Counted from the first letter of the stretch, positions 7,969-17,583 are shown. The stretch is DNA of 37,587 bases from Prevotellaceae bacterium (GCA_031280885.1 JAITGD010000078.1:1-37587), one strand, 5' to 3'. Notes: generated by a model from the letters alone, not told the origin. Made by a program: numbers and translations.

Positions 7969-9471
7969 TTATCTCCAATATTCGTTTTGGTCGGCGGCTG
8001 TTGCGTTCTTGTTGTAATTCAGTTCATCATCAGGAATTGGGAACATCATTCTTGGACTGTTTGCCGGCAGATTTTTCACCTCGCTCCAATGCTCTGCGCC
8101 TACGCGGGTAAGCGGTTTTTGCAGGCGTTTGATGTCGGGCAGCGCGAAGCCTTCGCCATAGAGTTCGCGTCGTCTTTCGTTCCACACTTCATCGACCGAG
8201 ATACTTGTAGAAACAGTTCCTTCTCTTTTGATTTGCAGAGCGTTTAGCACAGTCAAAGCGTCCGGATCGCCGCTACGCGCCAGACATTCGGCTTCGATAA
8301 GATAGGCTTCGGCCATGCGGCACATCGGATAGTCGGCTATCCCTAAGGAACCTTTCGATGAATATTTCGAGGTAAAAAGCCCGTCATTGTCAGCAATATA
8401 AAAGGGAAAAAGAGCGCGACAATCGTTAGCTCCGAACATATTGGCAAACGACCATGTTACGCGAACAGTGCTGTAGCCTTTCATCCAATCCACTGAGTTA
8501 GCTTCAACATAGTCGTAGGTAGTTTGCGATCCGTAGCCGGAAGTTCCGAATACAGAACTTTCGTCTTTGAAAGTGGCTGCATGATAGAACGATGGAATGG
8601 ATGCGTATATGTTTGATGTTTCCGACACAAAGTTGAATCCCCACAGCCATTCGCTGTTGGCGGTATTGAAGCCCGATTGATATTCGTCCTTGCTCATCAA
8701 ATTACTGCCATCGAATACCGTACAGGCGATTTCGGCATAATGTTGCGCGTTGTCATAATCGCCCATATCGAGATATGTGCGAGCCAGAAGCAGAGCGGCA
8801 TTTTGGCTGTTGATGAAGTAATTGCTGGTTTGAGTGCAATGTTCGTAAGCATAAGTAAAATCGTCGATGATTCGCTGCATGGAAACACCCAGCGGCGAGC
8901 GTACTACATCATTTCCCTCGGCGCTGCCGGGCGTAAGGCGCAGAAAGAGGCCTTGTCCGTTAGGGCCGGCATGGGTATAGGAAGCACAGAATAAATGATA
9001 CAGATTCAGATAGTTGTAGCCACGTATTCCGTATGCTTGAGCCACGATGTCTTCGCATCCAGCGGGCAGCTTATCGGCGTTTGTTATGATTAGATTGCAC
9101 TGGTCGATAGCTTTGTAGGCGTACGTCCACAAGTAGGTAGCGTAAGCGCTCCACCACCCGTCCACAATGCGAGGATACTGCACATAATTATAGGCAAACA
9201 TCAGCCAGTTGTAAGTCGAGAAACCATGCGCTCCATCAGTCATTTTGATGTCGTTACCCATTACGTCGAGTGAAATTTCGCCTATGGTCAAATAGCGGTA
9301 ATCGCCAGTCCAGGCGTATGCACCCATTAAAACGGTATTGGCTGTTTCCTTAGTTTCCAAAATCGTTTCGTCCGTCAAAGAAGTTGCAGGATCTTGGAAT
9401 AAAGAATCATACGAACATTCCGAAAAAAGGAAAGCCGTCAAAAAGGCAATTATATATACATTCGTTTTCAT
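7969..9471 (-). CDS. SusD/RagB-family nutrient-binding outer-membrane lipoprotein
   Basis: SusD-like proteins form the surface lid over a SusC channel and capture ligand. The 500-aa protein starts at MKTNVYIIAFLTAF; the track's upstream TTG start would precede the signal and is rejected. The likely lipid-acceptor Cys is in LFSECSYDSLFQDP, although Glu at -1 is not a typical lipobox residue. Family features include an early helical TPR-like part (YAYKAIDQCNLIITNADKLP, IRGYNYLNLYHLF) and the C-terminal block RMAEAYLIEAECLARSGD, followed by WNERRRELYGEGFALPDIKR. It lies 28 bp after the SusC gene and 2 bp before the peptidase ATG. The partner peptidase suggests peptide rather than glycan as ligand. 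Confidence 0.96.
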   Translation of the reverse strand: MKTNVYIIAFLTAFLFSECSYDSLFQDPATSLTDETILETKETANTVLMGAYAWTGDYRYLTIGEISLDVMGNDIKMTDGAHGFSTYNWLMFAYNYVQYPRIVDGWWSAYATYLWTYAYKAIDQCNLIITNADKLPAGCEDIVAQAYGIRGYNYLNLYHLFCASYTHAGPNGQGLFLRLTPGSAEGNDVVRSPLGVSMQRIIDDFTYAYEHCTQTSNYFINSQNAALLLARTYLDMGDYDNAQHYAEIACTVFDGSNLMSKDEYQSGFNTANSEWLWGFNFVSETSNIYASIPSFYHAATFKDESSVFGTSGYGSQTTYDYVEANSVDWMKGYSTVRVTWSFANMFGANDCRALFPFYIADNDGLFTSKYSSKGSLGIADYPMCRMAEAYLIEAECLARSGDPDALTVLNALQIKREGTVSTSISVDEVWNERRRELYGEGFALPDIKRLQKPLTRVGAEHWSEVKNLPANSPRMMFPIPDDELNYNKNATAADQNEYWR

Positions 9472-9499
9472 ATATCTATATTTTATATCGTTCAAAAAA

Positions 9500-12400
9500 T
9501 CAAAAAGTTAAATTAAGACCAAGGCTAAAAGTTCTCGATGAAGGAATAGACGAGTACAGCAAATATCCTTGAACTCCAAAGATGTCGGTATCGTCGTAGC
9601 CTTTGTAGTCGCTGGTAAAGAGCGTGTAAAGATTGTCGGCGGATGCCCATACTTTTGCTTCGGAGAATATTTTTGAAAATGCTCCGAGAGTGTTCGGTAG
9701 CGTATATGACAGGGTTATATTCTTCAATTTAAAGTATGTAGCATTGTACAGAAATCTTGTTGAAAGACTGTTCGAGCCAGAAGAGTTGTTTACAGCAAAA
9801 CGCGGGACGTCGGTCGCCTGTCCTGGTGTAGTCCAGGCTTTTGCAGCGTCGGCGTGCATGTTGTATCCGGGGTTCGAGCCGTCGTGCATAATCGAGGAAT
9901 ACAATCCGTCGTATAATTTTCCGCCGATGCTGTAGTTCAGTTGTATCGACAGGTCGAAGTTTTTATACGAAAAGCTGTTAGTCAATCCTCCAAATACATC
10001 GGGAGTTGAACGGCCTTGTTTTTCGAGGGTGGCCTGCGTGTAAACGTTTGTGGTAGTTCTGGCGCCGTCTGATTCAACTTTGTACCAGAGAGGATCTCCG
10101 GTTTGCGCATCCACGCCAGCCCAAGTTGGCATGTAAAATTCGTACTGACTTCCGCCCACGCTCCATATCTTTTGATACTCTGTCATAGGCACATCGTCGT
10201 CGCCATTCAGGTCTTTGATTTTATCGCTGATGATGGATGCATTGAAATTTGCTTTCCATTTTAAATCGCCTGTCAGAATCACTGCTCCCAGATCAAATTC
10301 CAAACCGTAATTGGAAGTTCTGGCAGCATTCATGGTGATCTTATTGAATCCGTTGGACTTTGCCAGCGGATAATCGTAAAGCAGACCGTCGGAAATTTTG
10401 TTGAAATAGTCTATCGAGCCATATATTCTTTTCGAGAAACTGAAATCGATTCCGAGATTGAACATGGCTTGTTTTTCCCAGCTCAGGAATAAGTTAGCCA
10501 ATTGAGTATGTCCTGCGCCGGCATTATTACCGTACAGATAATCAGAAGACACAGTCCAAAGTCCTTGCGAAGCATAGCGTACCAAATCTTTGCTCAGGCT
10601 GGTCAAACCGCTTTTATTGCCCGAAGTTCCGTAGCTTAGGCGCAGTTTCAGATTATCAACTATTTCGAGGTCTTTCATAAAACTTTCTTCGGAAATTCTC
10701 CATGAAGCTCCCGCGCTCCAGAAAGTTCCCCATTTGGTGTTGTTTCCGAAAATCGAAGAACCGTCGGAACGCAAACTTGCCGAGAAGTTATATTTCTCGG
10801 CGAAAGCGTATTCTATGCGTCCGAAGTAAGAAATCAGCACTTCTTTGGTTGTGTTCGACGAGGGAGCGAAAGAACCTGAGGCTGCGGCCAATTCCTGCAT
10901 GTTGCCCAACAAATCTCGTCCTCCGGCGTAAAGCGATTCGTAGGTGCTTTCCCAGTATTCCATTCCGAGCAAAGCGCTAATGTTGTGATCTTTGGCGAAG
11001 GTTCGAGAGTAAGTCAGCGTATTGGTGCTGGTGTACATCAAATCGGTATTGTGATATTTGTCCAAACGACCCTTGTAAGGGGGTCCGTTTCCGTGCAATT
11101 TATTCCAATAACGATGTTCGTCCGTAGTAACAAAGTCCGGAGAAAGTACTGTTTTGAAATTCAGGCCTTCCAATAGAGTAAAGTTAGCATAAGCCGAGGC
11201 CAGCACTCTGTAGAATTTGCTTCTGTGCGCGTCCATGTAAGGGATTGCCAGCGGATTAAAGTCCAAGTTCACCGGATTCACGAAGTTGTATTGTTTTTGA
11301 CCGCTTGCATCAAGAACAGGATTTCCCTGTTGATCAACTACATAAATCGGAATTGCATTTGAAAACATCAAAGCGTTGTTGATAGGCGAAGCGCCTGCCG
11401 AGCCTGCTACTGTTGTGTTTTGGATGGAGTGAGTAAAAGAAACATTCAGTCCTGTTTTAAACCACGGAGTAGCCTGAGTGTTAATGTTTAACTTCCCTGA
11501 ATAGCGTTTGAAATCGCCTGCCGGAGCGATACCATTCTGATTGGTGTATCCTGCGGAAAAAAAGTAGTCTGATTTATCCGAAGCGCCGCTCACATTCAGG
11601 TTATAATCTAAGGATGGCGCTGTTTTGAAAACCTCGTCTTGCCAGGTATTGTCCACCACAATAGCAGCTCCGCTTACCGGATTTCCACTGGCGTCCAAGG
11701 GATTGTCCAAGTTATAGGGATTGTGAGTCAGCGAACCTTGAGTCTTTTTATTTGCGGAAATCACGCTTTCACCTGCGTTTAAATATCCGTTGAACAATTG
11801 CTTGTAGAGCGAGGCGGAACTCATTGTTTCGTATGCTTTTGCAAGCGAAGTCCAGGAATGACGCAGACTGAAGTTTACCTTTGCTTTACCGGCTTTTCCG
11901 CTTTTGGTGGTAATCACTACCACGCCGTTTGCGGCTCTCGAACCGTACAGAGCTGCGGCGGCAGCATCTTTCAAAATCGTTACCGACTCAATATCACTTG
12001 GATTGATGGCCGCCATGATGTTACTGCTCGATTCGTGATTATAGGCGATTTCGCTGTATTCAGTAGTTGTAACAGGAACTCCATCAACCACATACAAAGG
12101 TTCGTTGGATGCGCTCAGCGAACCGGAACCTCTGATACGAAAATTTGTGGCCGAGCCGGGTTGTCCCGACGAGGAAATCACTTGAACTCCTGCTACTTGT
12201 CCGGCCAAAGATTTGTCGAATGAAGCTGCCGGAGCGCGAAGCATATCTCCATTCACATTTACAGCCGAACCGGTAAAAGCCGATTTTTTGACCGTACCGT
12301 AAGCTACCACCAAAACCTCGCTCAGCGAAGTGGCTTCCTCGCTCAGCGACACGTTTATCTCGGTACGTCCGCCAAGCAATTCTTCGCGAGTTTCGTATCC

Positions 12401-12628
12401 GACAAAAGTGAAAACAAGCGTAGCTTCCGCCGGCGCGCTGATGCTGTATTCGCCTGTGTTACCGGTTGTTGCAGATACGCTGCTTCCTTTTACAACGACG
12501 GTTACTCCGGGCATCGATTGTCCGGAATTTGAATCGCTCACCTTTCCGGTGATCCTCGTTTGGGCTGAAGCCCATTCTGATCCTGCTAAAAATACAGTCA
12601 GGAACAGTAAAATAAATCGTTTCAACAT
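9500..12628 (-). CDS. SusC/RagA-family TonB-dependent outer-membrane transporter
   Basis: A 1042-aa outer-membrane channel driven by TonB. It has a Sec signal (MLKRFILLFLTVFLAGSEWASA), a carboxypeptidase-regulatory-like domain (residues ~24-100, ITGKVSDSNSGQSMPGVTVV), and a plug with the SusC signature KDAAAAALYGSRAANGVVVITT near residue 220. A 22-strand barrel follows, ending in SLGLNLTF with the terminal aromatic needed for barrel assembly. It is the first gene of the susC-susD-S9 operon. Its ATG lies 4 nt within reach of an alternative-frame leader ORF (see 12686-13111), and the probable promoter is about 515 bp upstream, leaving an unusually long leader with a (CA)37 tract. RagAB of Porphyromonas is a known peptide importer, and this locus may be similar. 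Confidence 0.96.
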   Translation of the reverse strand: MLKRFILLFLTVFLAGSEWASAQTRITGKVSDSNSGQSMPGVTVVVKGSSVSATTGNTGEYSISAPAEATLVFTFVGYETREELLGGRTEINVSLSEEATSLSEVLVVAYGTVKKSAFTGSAVNVNGDMLRAPAASFDKSLAGQVAGVQVISSSGQPGSATNFRIRGSGSLSASNEPLYVVDGVPVTTTEYSEIAYNHESSSNIMAAINPSDIESVTILKDAAAAALYGSRAANGVVVITTKSGKAGKAKVNFSLRHSWTSLAKAYETMSSASLYKQLFNGYLNAGESVISANKKTQGSLTHNPYNLDNPLDASGNPVSGAAIVVDNTWQDEVFKTAPSLDYNLNVSGASDKSDYFFSAGYTNQNGIAPAGDFKRYSGKLNINTQATPWFKTGLNVSFTHSIQNTTVAGSAGASPINNALMFSNAIPIYVVDQQGNPVLDASGQKQYNFVNPVNLDFNPLAIPYMDAHRSKFYRVLASAYANFTLLEGLNFKTVLSPDFVTTDEHRYWNKLHGNGPPYKGRLDKYHNTDLMYTSTNTLTYSRTFAKDHNISALLGMEYWESTYESLYAGGRDLLGNMQELAAASGSFAPSSNTTKEVLISYFGRIEYAFAEKYNFSASLRSDGSSIFGNNTKWGTFWSAGASWRISEESFMKDLEIVDNLKLRLSYGTSGNKSGLTSLSKDLVRYASQGLWTVSSDYLYGNNAGAGHTQLANLFLSWEKQAMFNLGIDFSFSKRIYGSIDYFNKISDGLLYDYPLAKSNGFNKITMNAARTSNYGLEFDLGAVILTGDLKWKANFNASIISDKIKDLNGDDDVPMTEYQKIWSVGGSQYEFYMPTWAGVDAQTGDPLWYKVESDGARTTTNVYTQATLEKQGRSTPDVFGGLTNSFSYKNFDLSIQLNYSIGGKLYDGLYSSIMHDGSNPGYNMHADAAKAWTTPGQATDVPRFAVNNSSGSNSLSTRFLYNATYFKLKNITLSYTLPNTLGAFSKIFSEAKVWASADNLYTLFTSDYKGYDDTDIFGVQGYLLYSSIPSSRTFSLGLNLTF

Positions 12629-12685
12629 ACATTAAAAAGATTAGTTAGTAAATAATTTGTTGTTTTGTGGTTTTGCATATCCAAG

Positions 12686-13111
<426 letters not shown>

Positions 13112-13143
13112 ACGACAATTTTTGTCGATATTTAAGCTTTTTA

Positions 13144-13151
13144 CAAAGATA
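13144..13151 (-). promoter_or_regulatory. -7 element TATCTTTG for the susC leader
   Basis: The plus strand reads CAAAGATA, giving TATCTTTG on the minus strand. It is the best TAnnTTTG match I see upstream of the operon. No TTG lies at 19-nt spacing; the nearest is at about 26. A second candidate, TACATTTG, lies at 13231-13224. The distance to the SusC ATG would make a leader of about 510 nt. Confidence 0.5.
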
Positions 13152-13243
13152 CACATAAAAAACACAGTTTAATCAGGCAATAAGGCAATAAAATGTAATT
13201 TCACCTAAATGCTTATTCTGATGCAAATGTAATGATTTTTTTG

Positions 13244-13290
13244 GAGTCAGGAACCAGGAAACAAGAGTCAGGATTGCTACGCAGGCTGAT
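13244..13290. repeat. Single-arm word element: GAGTCAG/GAACCAG heptamers plus GCTACGCAG core
   Basis: Four heptamers in a row (gagtcag, gaaccag, gaaacaa, gagtcag) are followed by gattGCTACGCAGGCTGATTCG. There is no matching right arm. It has the same words and core as 18334-18374, but here it lies in a divergent promoter gap rather than at gene ends. Confidence 0.8.
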
Positions 13291-13344
13291 TCGATACATA
13301 GCTGCTGTTTGACAAATTTATGTACTTTTACGCCGCTAATTGTA

Positions 13345-13737
13345 ATGATGATGAACTTGAAACAAGGTTATACAAAAGAACAGTATCCTTTCCCTGTGAA
13401 GCGATACTGCCAGATACTCGAACTGAAAGCAAGCGATTCGGGTATAGAGGAATACAGATATTGGCATCGGAGCGAAAACATCTGGAAAGAAATTCCCGAA
13501 GGAATCCGCCGAGCCGGAATATTGGATATGGAAATATATCTGCATGGAGCTGTGGCTTTTATGATAGTAGAAACTCCGATAGACTTCGATTGGGACGAGG
13601 CTTTCGGACGTTTGGCTTCGTTTGAGCGACAGTCGGAATGGGAAGAATTTGTGGCTCGATTTCAGCAAGTTGAACCAGGAAAACGTTCCGACCAGAAATG
13701 GACGCTGATGGAACGTGTTTTCAGTCTAAATAGTTGA
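13345..13737 (+). CDS. rhaM: L-rhamnose mutarotase-family protein (RhaM/DUF718)
   Basis: The family interconverts the alpha and beta anomers of L-rhamnose (related proteins act on L-fucose), feeding the isomerase pathway in the cytosol. The core motifs are RYCQILELK, YRYWHRSENIWKEIPEGIR, GILDMEIYLHG, FMIVETPIDFDWDEAF and SEWEEFVARFQ; together they match the family along its full length of about 105-130 residues. The start is taken at the ATG triplet at 13345 (130 aa); the track's TTG at 13309 adds an unconserved leader, and 13348 or 13351 are also possible. No rhamnose or fucose catabolic genes lie nearby, so the physiological sugar is uncertain. It is followed 16 bp later by the ybaN-like gene, probably on the same transcript. 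Confidence 0.9.
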   Translation: MMMNLKQGYTKEQYPFPVKRYCQILELKASDSGIEEYRYWHRSENIWKEIPEGIRRAGILDMEIYLHGAVAFMIVETPIDFDWDEAFGRLASFERQSEWEEFVARFQQVEPGKRSDQKWTLMERVFSLNS

Positions 13738-13753
13738 TTATATTTCATCAAGC

Positions 13754-14113
13754 ATGAAATATTTTTTGATTGCCTGCGGCTCTTTGGCCGTGGGGCTTGG
13801 AATATTGGGAATATTTTTGCCGGTTTTGCCCACCACGCCTTTTTTGCTCTTAGCTGCAGCATGTTACGCGAAAAGTTCGCCGCAATTGTCGGCAAAACTC
13901 AACAATAACAAATATTTAGGTCGATATATCCGCGATTATAGGGAAAATCGAGGCATAAAACGTTCAATTAAAACCCGTGTTATCGTGATGTTATGGCTCG
14001 GTCTTGGTTCGAGTATCTTGATATTTCTTTTTAAAAATCCTTGGATTTCAGTAATTCTCGCCTGCATCGGCATAGCGGTTACGATTCATATTCTGTCGCA
14101 AAAATCTATCTAA
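13754..14113 (+). CDS. YbaN/DUF454-family inner-membrane protein
   Basis: A 119-aa small membrane protein of unknown function. The N-terminal hydrophobic hairpin (ACGSLAVGLGILGIFLPVLP) contains the family hallmark LPVLPTTPFLLLAAACYAKSS. Next comes a polar loop (LGRYIRDYRENRGIKRSIKTR) and two further membrane segments (VIVMLWLGLGSSILIFLF, PWISVILACIGIAVTIHIL). The length is normal for DUF454. It sits 16 bp after the mutarotase gene and converges with lptB, only 15 bp apart. Confidence 0.92.
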   Translation: MKYFLIACGSLAVGLGILGIFLPVLPTTPFLLLAAACYAKSSPQLSAKLNNNKYLGRYIRDYRENRGIKRSIKTRVIVMLWLGLGSSILIFLFKNPWISVILACIGIAVTIHILSQKSI

Positions 14114-14128
14114 TCAGCAGATATTCAC

Positions 14129-14854
14129 TTACCTTCTAAGTTCAAAATTTTGTCCGAGATATTTGCGACGCACCTCCGGATTGGACGCAAGTTCTTCGGG
14201 AGTGCCGGCCATCAGGATGTTACCCTCGTACAATAAATATGCGCGGTCGGTGATAGCCAAGGTTTCGTGAACGTTGTGGTCGGAAATAATCACACCTATA
14301 TTCTTTTCTTTCAGCCGTTTCACTATCGATTGTATGTCCTCGACCGCAATGGGATCCACTCCGGCAAAAGGCTCGTCGAGCAGTACAAATTTAGGGTCGA
14401 TAGCCAAAGCTCGCGCAATTTCACAACGACGGCGCTCGCCTCCAGATAGTTGTATTCCATAGCTTTTACGCACACGACCAAGACCAAATTCCGAAATCAG
14501 CATTTCAAGTCTGTCCTGTTGTTGTTTTTTACTGAACTTGGTCATTTCCAGCACAGCCCGAATATTGTCCTCCACACTAAGTTTACGAAATACCGAGGCT
14601 TCCTGCGCCAGATAGCCCAAACCTCTTTGCGCTCTGCGATATACAGGCTCCTTGGTTATTTCTGTTTCATCAAGAAAAGTCTTTCCACCGTTTGGTTTTA
14701 TCAGTCCGGCAATCATATAGAAGGACGTAGTTTTACCGGCGCCGTTAGGACCAAGCAGTCCTACTATCTCTCCCTGAAACACTTCCATAGATACGCCTTT
14801 CACCACCGTGCGCGCTCCGTATTTCTTTACTAAATTTTCAGCATATAAACGCAT
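14129..14854 (-). CDS. lptB: LPS export ABC transporter ATP-binding protein LptB
   Basis: The cytosolic ATPase of the LptB2FG complex that pulls lipopolysaccharide from the inner membrane. Walker A is GPNGAGKT, the signature is LSGGERRRCEIARALA, Walker B is FVLLDEPFAGVDP and the switch His is in ISDHNV. LptB-specific features include the Q-loop context RGLGYLAQEASVFRKLSVEDN and FAGVDPIAVEDIQ. The start at 14854 (MRLYAENLVKKYG) replaces the track's upstream TTG; the length is 241 aa, the usual size. LptF/G, LptA and LptC are not in the window. Confidence 0.96.
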   Translation of the reverse strand: MRLYAENLVKKYGARTVVKGVSMEVFQGEIVGLLGPNGAGKTTSFYMIAGLIKPNGGKTFLDETEITKEPVYRRAQRGLGYLAQEASVFRKLSVEDNIRAVLEMTKFSKKQQQDRLEMLISEFGLGRVRKSYGIQLSGGERRRCEIARALAIDPKFVLLDEPFAGVDPIAVEDIQSIVKRLKEKNIGVIISDHNVHETLAITDRAYLLYEGNILMAGTPEELASNPEVRRKYLGQNFELRR

Positions 14855-14921
14855 GACGAACAATCGTTATTAACAGGTTGCCGGCTGTCGGGCAATGTAG
14901 CCAGAGGCATAAACCGGCTCG

Positions 14922-14954
14922 CAAAAGTACGAAAAATATAAAAGATTATCTTTG
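14922..14954. promoter_or_regulatory. Back-to-back -7 elements of lptB (-) and the exonuclease gene (+)
   Basis: The plus-strand CAAAAGTA at 14922-14929 is TACTTTTG on the minus strand, reading toward lptB. TATCTTTG at 14947-14954 reads toward the exonuclease gene 68 bp away. Both fit TAnnTTTG and their upstream parts overlap, so the two genes may compete for polymerase. Neither has a good -33 TTG. Confidence 0.5.
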
Positions 14955-15021
14955 CGAAGCGAAGGCTTAGGCTCAATTACGCGAAACACACTGATATAAT
15001 GATTGTAAAATATATGCAGAC

Positions 15022-15783
15022 ATGAATCTGAATCTTAAAAATCCACTGATAATATTCGACATCGAATCCACAGGACTTGACGTGTCTAAAGACCGTATAG
15101 TCGAAATATCTGCCCTGAAAATCTTTCCTGATGGCCGAGAAGATCTTCGTACTCGCAGGCTCAATCCGGGAATACCTATATCGCCCGAAGCAACAACAAT
15201 ACACGGAATTAGGGATGAGGACGTGAAGGATTGTCCTATATTCAAAGCTATAGCCAAAAATCTGGCTACTTTCCTCGAAGGTTGCGATTTGGCCGGATAC
15301 AACTCGCTGAAATTCGACCTCCCGCTTCTGGCTGAAGAGTTTCTGAGAGTGGGAATTAGCATCGATTTCCACAAACGCAAAATGATTGACGTGCAAAATA
15401 TCTTCCACAGAATGGAACAGCGAACACTCGTGGCGGCATATAAATTCTACTGTAACAGCGACTTGGAAAAGGCGCACAGCGCCGAAGCAGACGCTATTGC
15501 AACTTACGAGGTGCTGAAAGCGCAACTCGATAAATATTCCGACTTGCAAAATGAAGTGGATTTTCTGGCCGAATTTTCGACCCGCACAAGAAATCTCGAT
15601 TATGCCGGACGAATCGTCGAAGGCGAAAACAAAGAAGCAAGCTTTAATTTCGGCAAGTATAAAGGACGGAAAGTGAGAGAAGTACTTGTAACCGACCCCG
15701 CTTACTACTCATGGATGATGAACGGCGATTTTACGCTCGACACCAAACGAGTGCTAACCGAAATACGCCTCAGTATTAAATAA
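15022..15783 (+). CDS. DnaQ-like DEDDh 3'-5' exonuclease with C-terminal GKYKGRKV domain
   Basis: Related to the proofreading subunit of DNA polymerase III. The acidic motifs are FDIESTG (Exo I, residue ~13), GYNSLKFDLPLL (Exo II, ~95) and HSAEADAIAT (Exo III His-Asp, ~153), with a TIHGIRDEDV element between them. After the nuclease fold (residues ~1-175), a separate C-terminal part (FNFGKYKGRKVREV...DPAYYSWMM) resembles the short DUF3820-type module found in other nucleases. The 253-aa size fits Bacteroidota 'exonuclease domain' proteins. It could be the replicative epsilon subunit or a repair exonuclease, and the context does not separate them. The rhomboid gene follows by 31 bp. Confidence 0.93.
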   Translation: MNLNLKNPLIIFDIESTGLDVSKDRIVEISALKIFPDGREDLRTRRLNPGIPISPEATTIHGIRDEDVKDCPIFKAIAKNLATFLEGCDLAGYNSLKFDLPLLAEEFLRVGISIDFHKRKMIDVQNIFHRMEQRTLVAAYKFYCNSDLEKAHSAEADAIATYEVLKAQLDKYSDLQNEVDFLAEFSTRTRNLDYAGRIVEGENKEASFNFGKYKGRKVREVLVTDPAYYSWMMNGDFTLDTKRVLTEIRLSIK

Positions 15784-15814
15784 TTAATCCAACATTAAAT
15801 AATATTTAAAAAAT

Positions 15815-16561
15815 ATGTACTTCGGCTCAATCTTCGGCAATATCATGAGAAATACGCCTCCTATCGTAAAAAATCTCATCATCATAAATGCCCTGATGCT
15901 TCTGGCAACTTTTGCATTTAAACACATCATGGTAAGTAACTTTGCCCTGTTTTATCCCGAAAGCCCGCTTTTCCGTCCATATCAACTTTTTACTTACATG
16001 TTTATGCACGGAGGATTTACCCATTTTTTCTTTAACATGTACGCACTGTGGATGTTCGGGCAAGTAATCGAAAATGCCTGGGGAGGACGGCGCTTTTTGT
16101 TTTACTATCTCGTAACCGGACTTGGCGCAATGCTTTTGCACCTTGTGGTGTTGTGGATACAGATGTCGAGCATCGAACGCGCAATGGATCCTACTCTGCT
16201 GGAACAGTTGAGATTAGAATTGACTCGCGGACAAGCGCTGGAAATGCTCAACGACGGAACGATATATTCTATCGCACCCGAATGGTCGAAAATGATGCTC
16301 ATTCCTACACTTGGCGCCTCCGGAGCGGTGTTTGGAGTGCTGCTTGCTTTCGGAATGATGTTTCCCGAAACGCGATTGATGTTGATTTTTCCCCCTATAC
16401 CTCTCAAAGCCAAATGGCTTGTAATAGCTTATGGAGTATTGGAATTATGTCTGGCCTTCGCACAACCCGGCAGTAGCGTAGCGCATTTCGCCCACCTCGG
16501 AGGTATGCTCTTCGGACTTGTAATAATAAAATATTGGCAATCAAAAAGAACACTTTATTGA
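15815..16561 (+). CDS. Rhomboid-family intramembrane serine protease
   Basis: Cleaves membrane proteins within or near the bilayer. The catalytic Ser is in GASGAVFGVLLAFG (about residue 170) and the catalytic His in SSVAHFAHLGGMLFG (about 228). The early segment FTYMFMHGGFTHFFFNMYALWMFG matches the conserved rhomboid TM2 block (His-x-x-x-Asn). It has six membrane segments and a long loop between TM2-3 and TM4 (MSSIERAMDPTLLEQLRLEL...). Bacteroidota genomes often carry two adjacent rhomboids; only one is here. The ATG at 15815 lies 31 bp after the exonuclease gene, probably on the same transcript. The TGA stop overlaps the first TATTG(G)AC word of the downstream repeat. Confidence 0.95.
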   Translation: MYFGSIFGNIMRNTPPIVKNLIIINALMLLATFAFKHIMVSNFALFYPESPLFRPYQLFTYMFMHGGFTHFFFNMYALWMFGQVIENAWGGRRFLFYYLVTGLGAMLLHLVVLWIQMSSIERAMDPTLLEQLRLELTRGQALEMLNDGTIYSIAPEWSKMMLIPTLGASGAVFGVLLAFGMMFPETRLMLIFPPIPLKAKWLVIAYGVLELCLAFAQPGSSVAHFAHLGGMLFGLVIIKYWQSKRTLY

Positions 16562-16850
16562 CTTTTGGACTATTGGACTATTGGACTATTAGACTATTGG
16601 AGTATTAGACTATTGGACTATTGGACTGTTAGACTATTGGACTATTGGACTATTGGACTATTGGACTATTGGACTATTAGACGGTTAGAATGAGCTCGTC
16701 AAACCAGCCTGCGCAGCTAATATCCAAAAGTCTAACAGTCTAACAGTCTAACAGTCCAAAAAAAGTCTAACAGTCCAAAAGTCTAACAGTCCAAAAGTCT
16801 AACAGTCTAACAGTCCAAAAGTCCAAAAAAAGTCTAACAGTCCAAAACAA
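16556..16850. repeat. Octamer-word inverted repeat between convergent rhomboid and birA genes
   Basis: The left arm is about 15 units of TATTGGAC and close variants (16556-16690). The right arm is the complementary AACAGTCT/AAAAGTCC series (about 16723-16850). The central core on the minus strand is GCTGCGCAGGCTGGTTTGAC (16717 down), a one-mismatch form of the GCTACGCAG core. The right arm encodes the last three residues and TAG stop of birA. The arms are slightly divergent copies, so a folded transcript would have many G.U and A.C positions. Confidence 0.92.
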
Positions 16851-17565
16851 TCTGTTTAAAAAGAAATTCTCTTTTTTCGCCGTTTTCGGTTTCGAGTACC
16901 AATTCACCCGAATCGTAAATATCGGCAATACGTGCGCAGAATCGCTCTCCTTGTGGAGTTATGTAAGCGTGATAGCCTGTTTTACAGTACAGTTTATCGA
17001 AATATCCCTTTTGCACTTCGGAATATTCGCCTTTTCGCAACTGTTCGTAATATTCGGAGAAAATGTGTAAAATCGACGATAGAATTGCTTCTGTGTCATG
17101 CACTTTACCTGTTTCCACGAACAGAGAAGTGGCATTTGGCGCTTCGGGCGAAAATTGCGATTGATTGATATTGACGCCCGCGCCTATCACCGAAAACAAG
17201 AGTGAATCGCCTGAAAAAGAATGTTCAAGAAGAATGCCGGCAAGTTTACGTCCTTCTGTGTATATATCGTTAGGCCATTTGACAGAACATGGAATTATGT
17301 CATCCATAGCTTTAACTACCGATAGACCAAAGGCTTTGGATAGAATAAATAGCTTGTGAACAGGGATGAAATGCGGACGAAGTATCAGTGTAAAAGTAAG
17401 ATTTTTACCCGGTTCGCTTTCCCAGACATTATTACGCTGGCCGCGTCCGGCGGTTTGATTTTCGGTAATCGTTACCGTGCCTTCTGAGGCTCCGGCGGAG
17501 GCGAGCCTGACCGCTTCGCTATTGGTCGATTCGAGACTTTGATAATGTTTTATATTGAATAGCAT
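16834..17565 (-). CDS. birA: Biotin--[acetyl-CoA-carboxylase] ligase
   Basis: Attaches biotin to the carboxyl carrier protein through biotinyl-AMP. The catalytic motifs are QTAGRGQRNNVWES (residue ~37), SVKWPNDIYTEGRKLAGILLE (~94) and GAGVNINQ. It is 243 aa, and there is no N-terminal helix-turn-helix, so this is a monofunctional group I ligase without repressor activity. A short SH3-like C-terminal domain (FCARIADIYDSGELVLETENG) is present. The final LDC and stop codon are repeat-derived. It lies downstream of rpmA on the same strand, but a terminator hairpin separates them. Confidence 0.95.
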   Translation of the reverse strand: MLFNIKHYQSLESTNSEAVRLASAGASEGTVTITENQTAGRGQRNNVWESEPGKNLTFTLILRPHFIPVHKLFILSKAFGLSVVKAMDDIIPCSVKWPNDIYTEGRKLAGILLEHSFSGDSLLFSVIGAGVNINQSQFSPEAPNATSLFVETGKVHDTEAILSSILHIFSEYYEQLRKGEYSEVQKGYFDKLYCKTGYHAYITPQGERFCARIADIYDSGELVLETENGEKREFLFKQIVLDC

Positions 17566-17583
17566 TTATTTAGATGTAAATGA

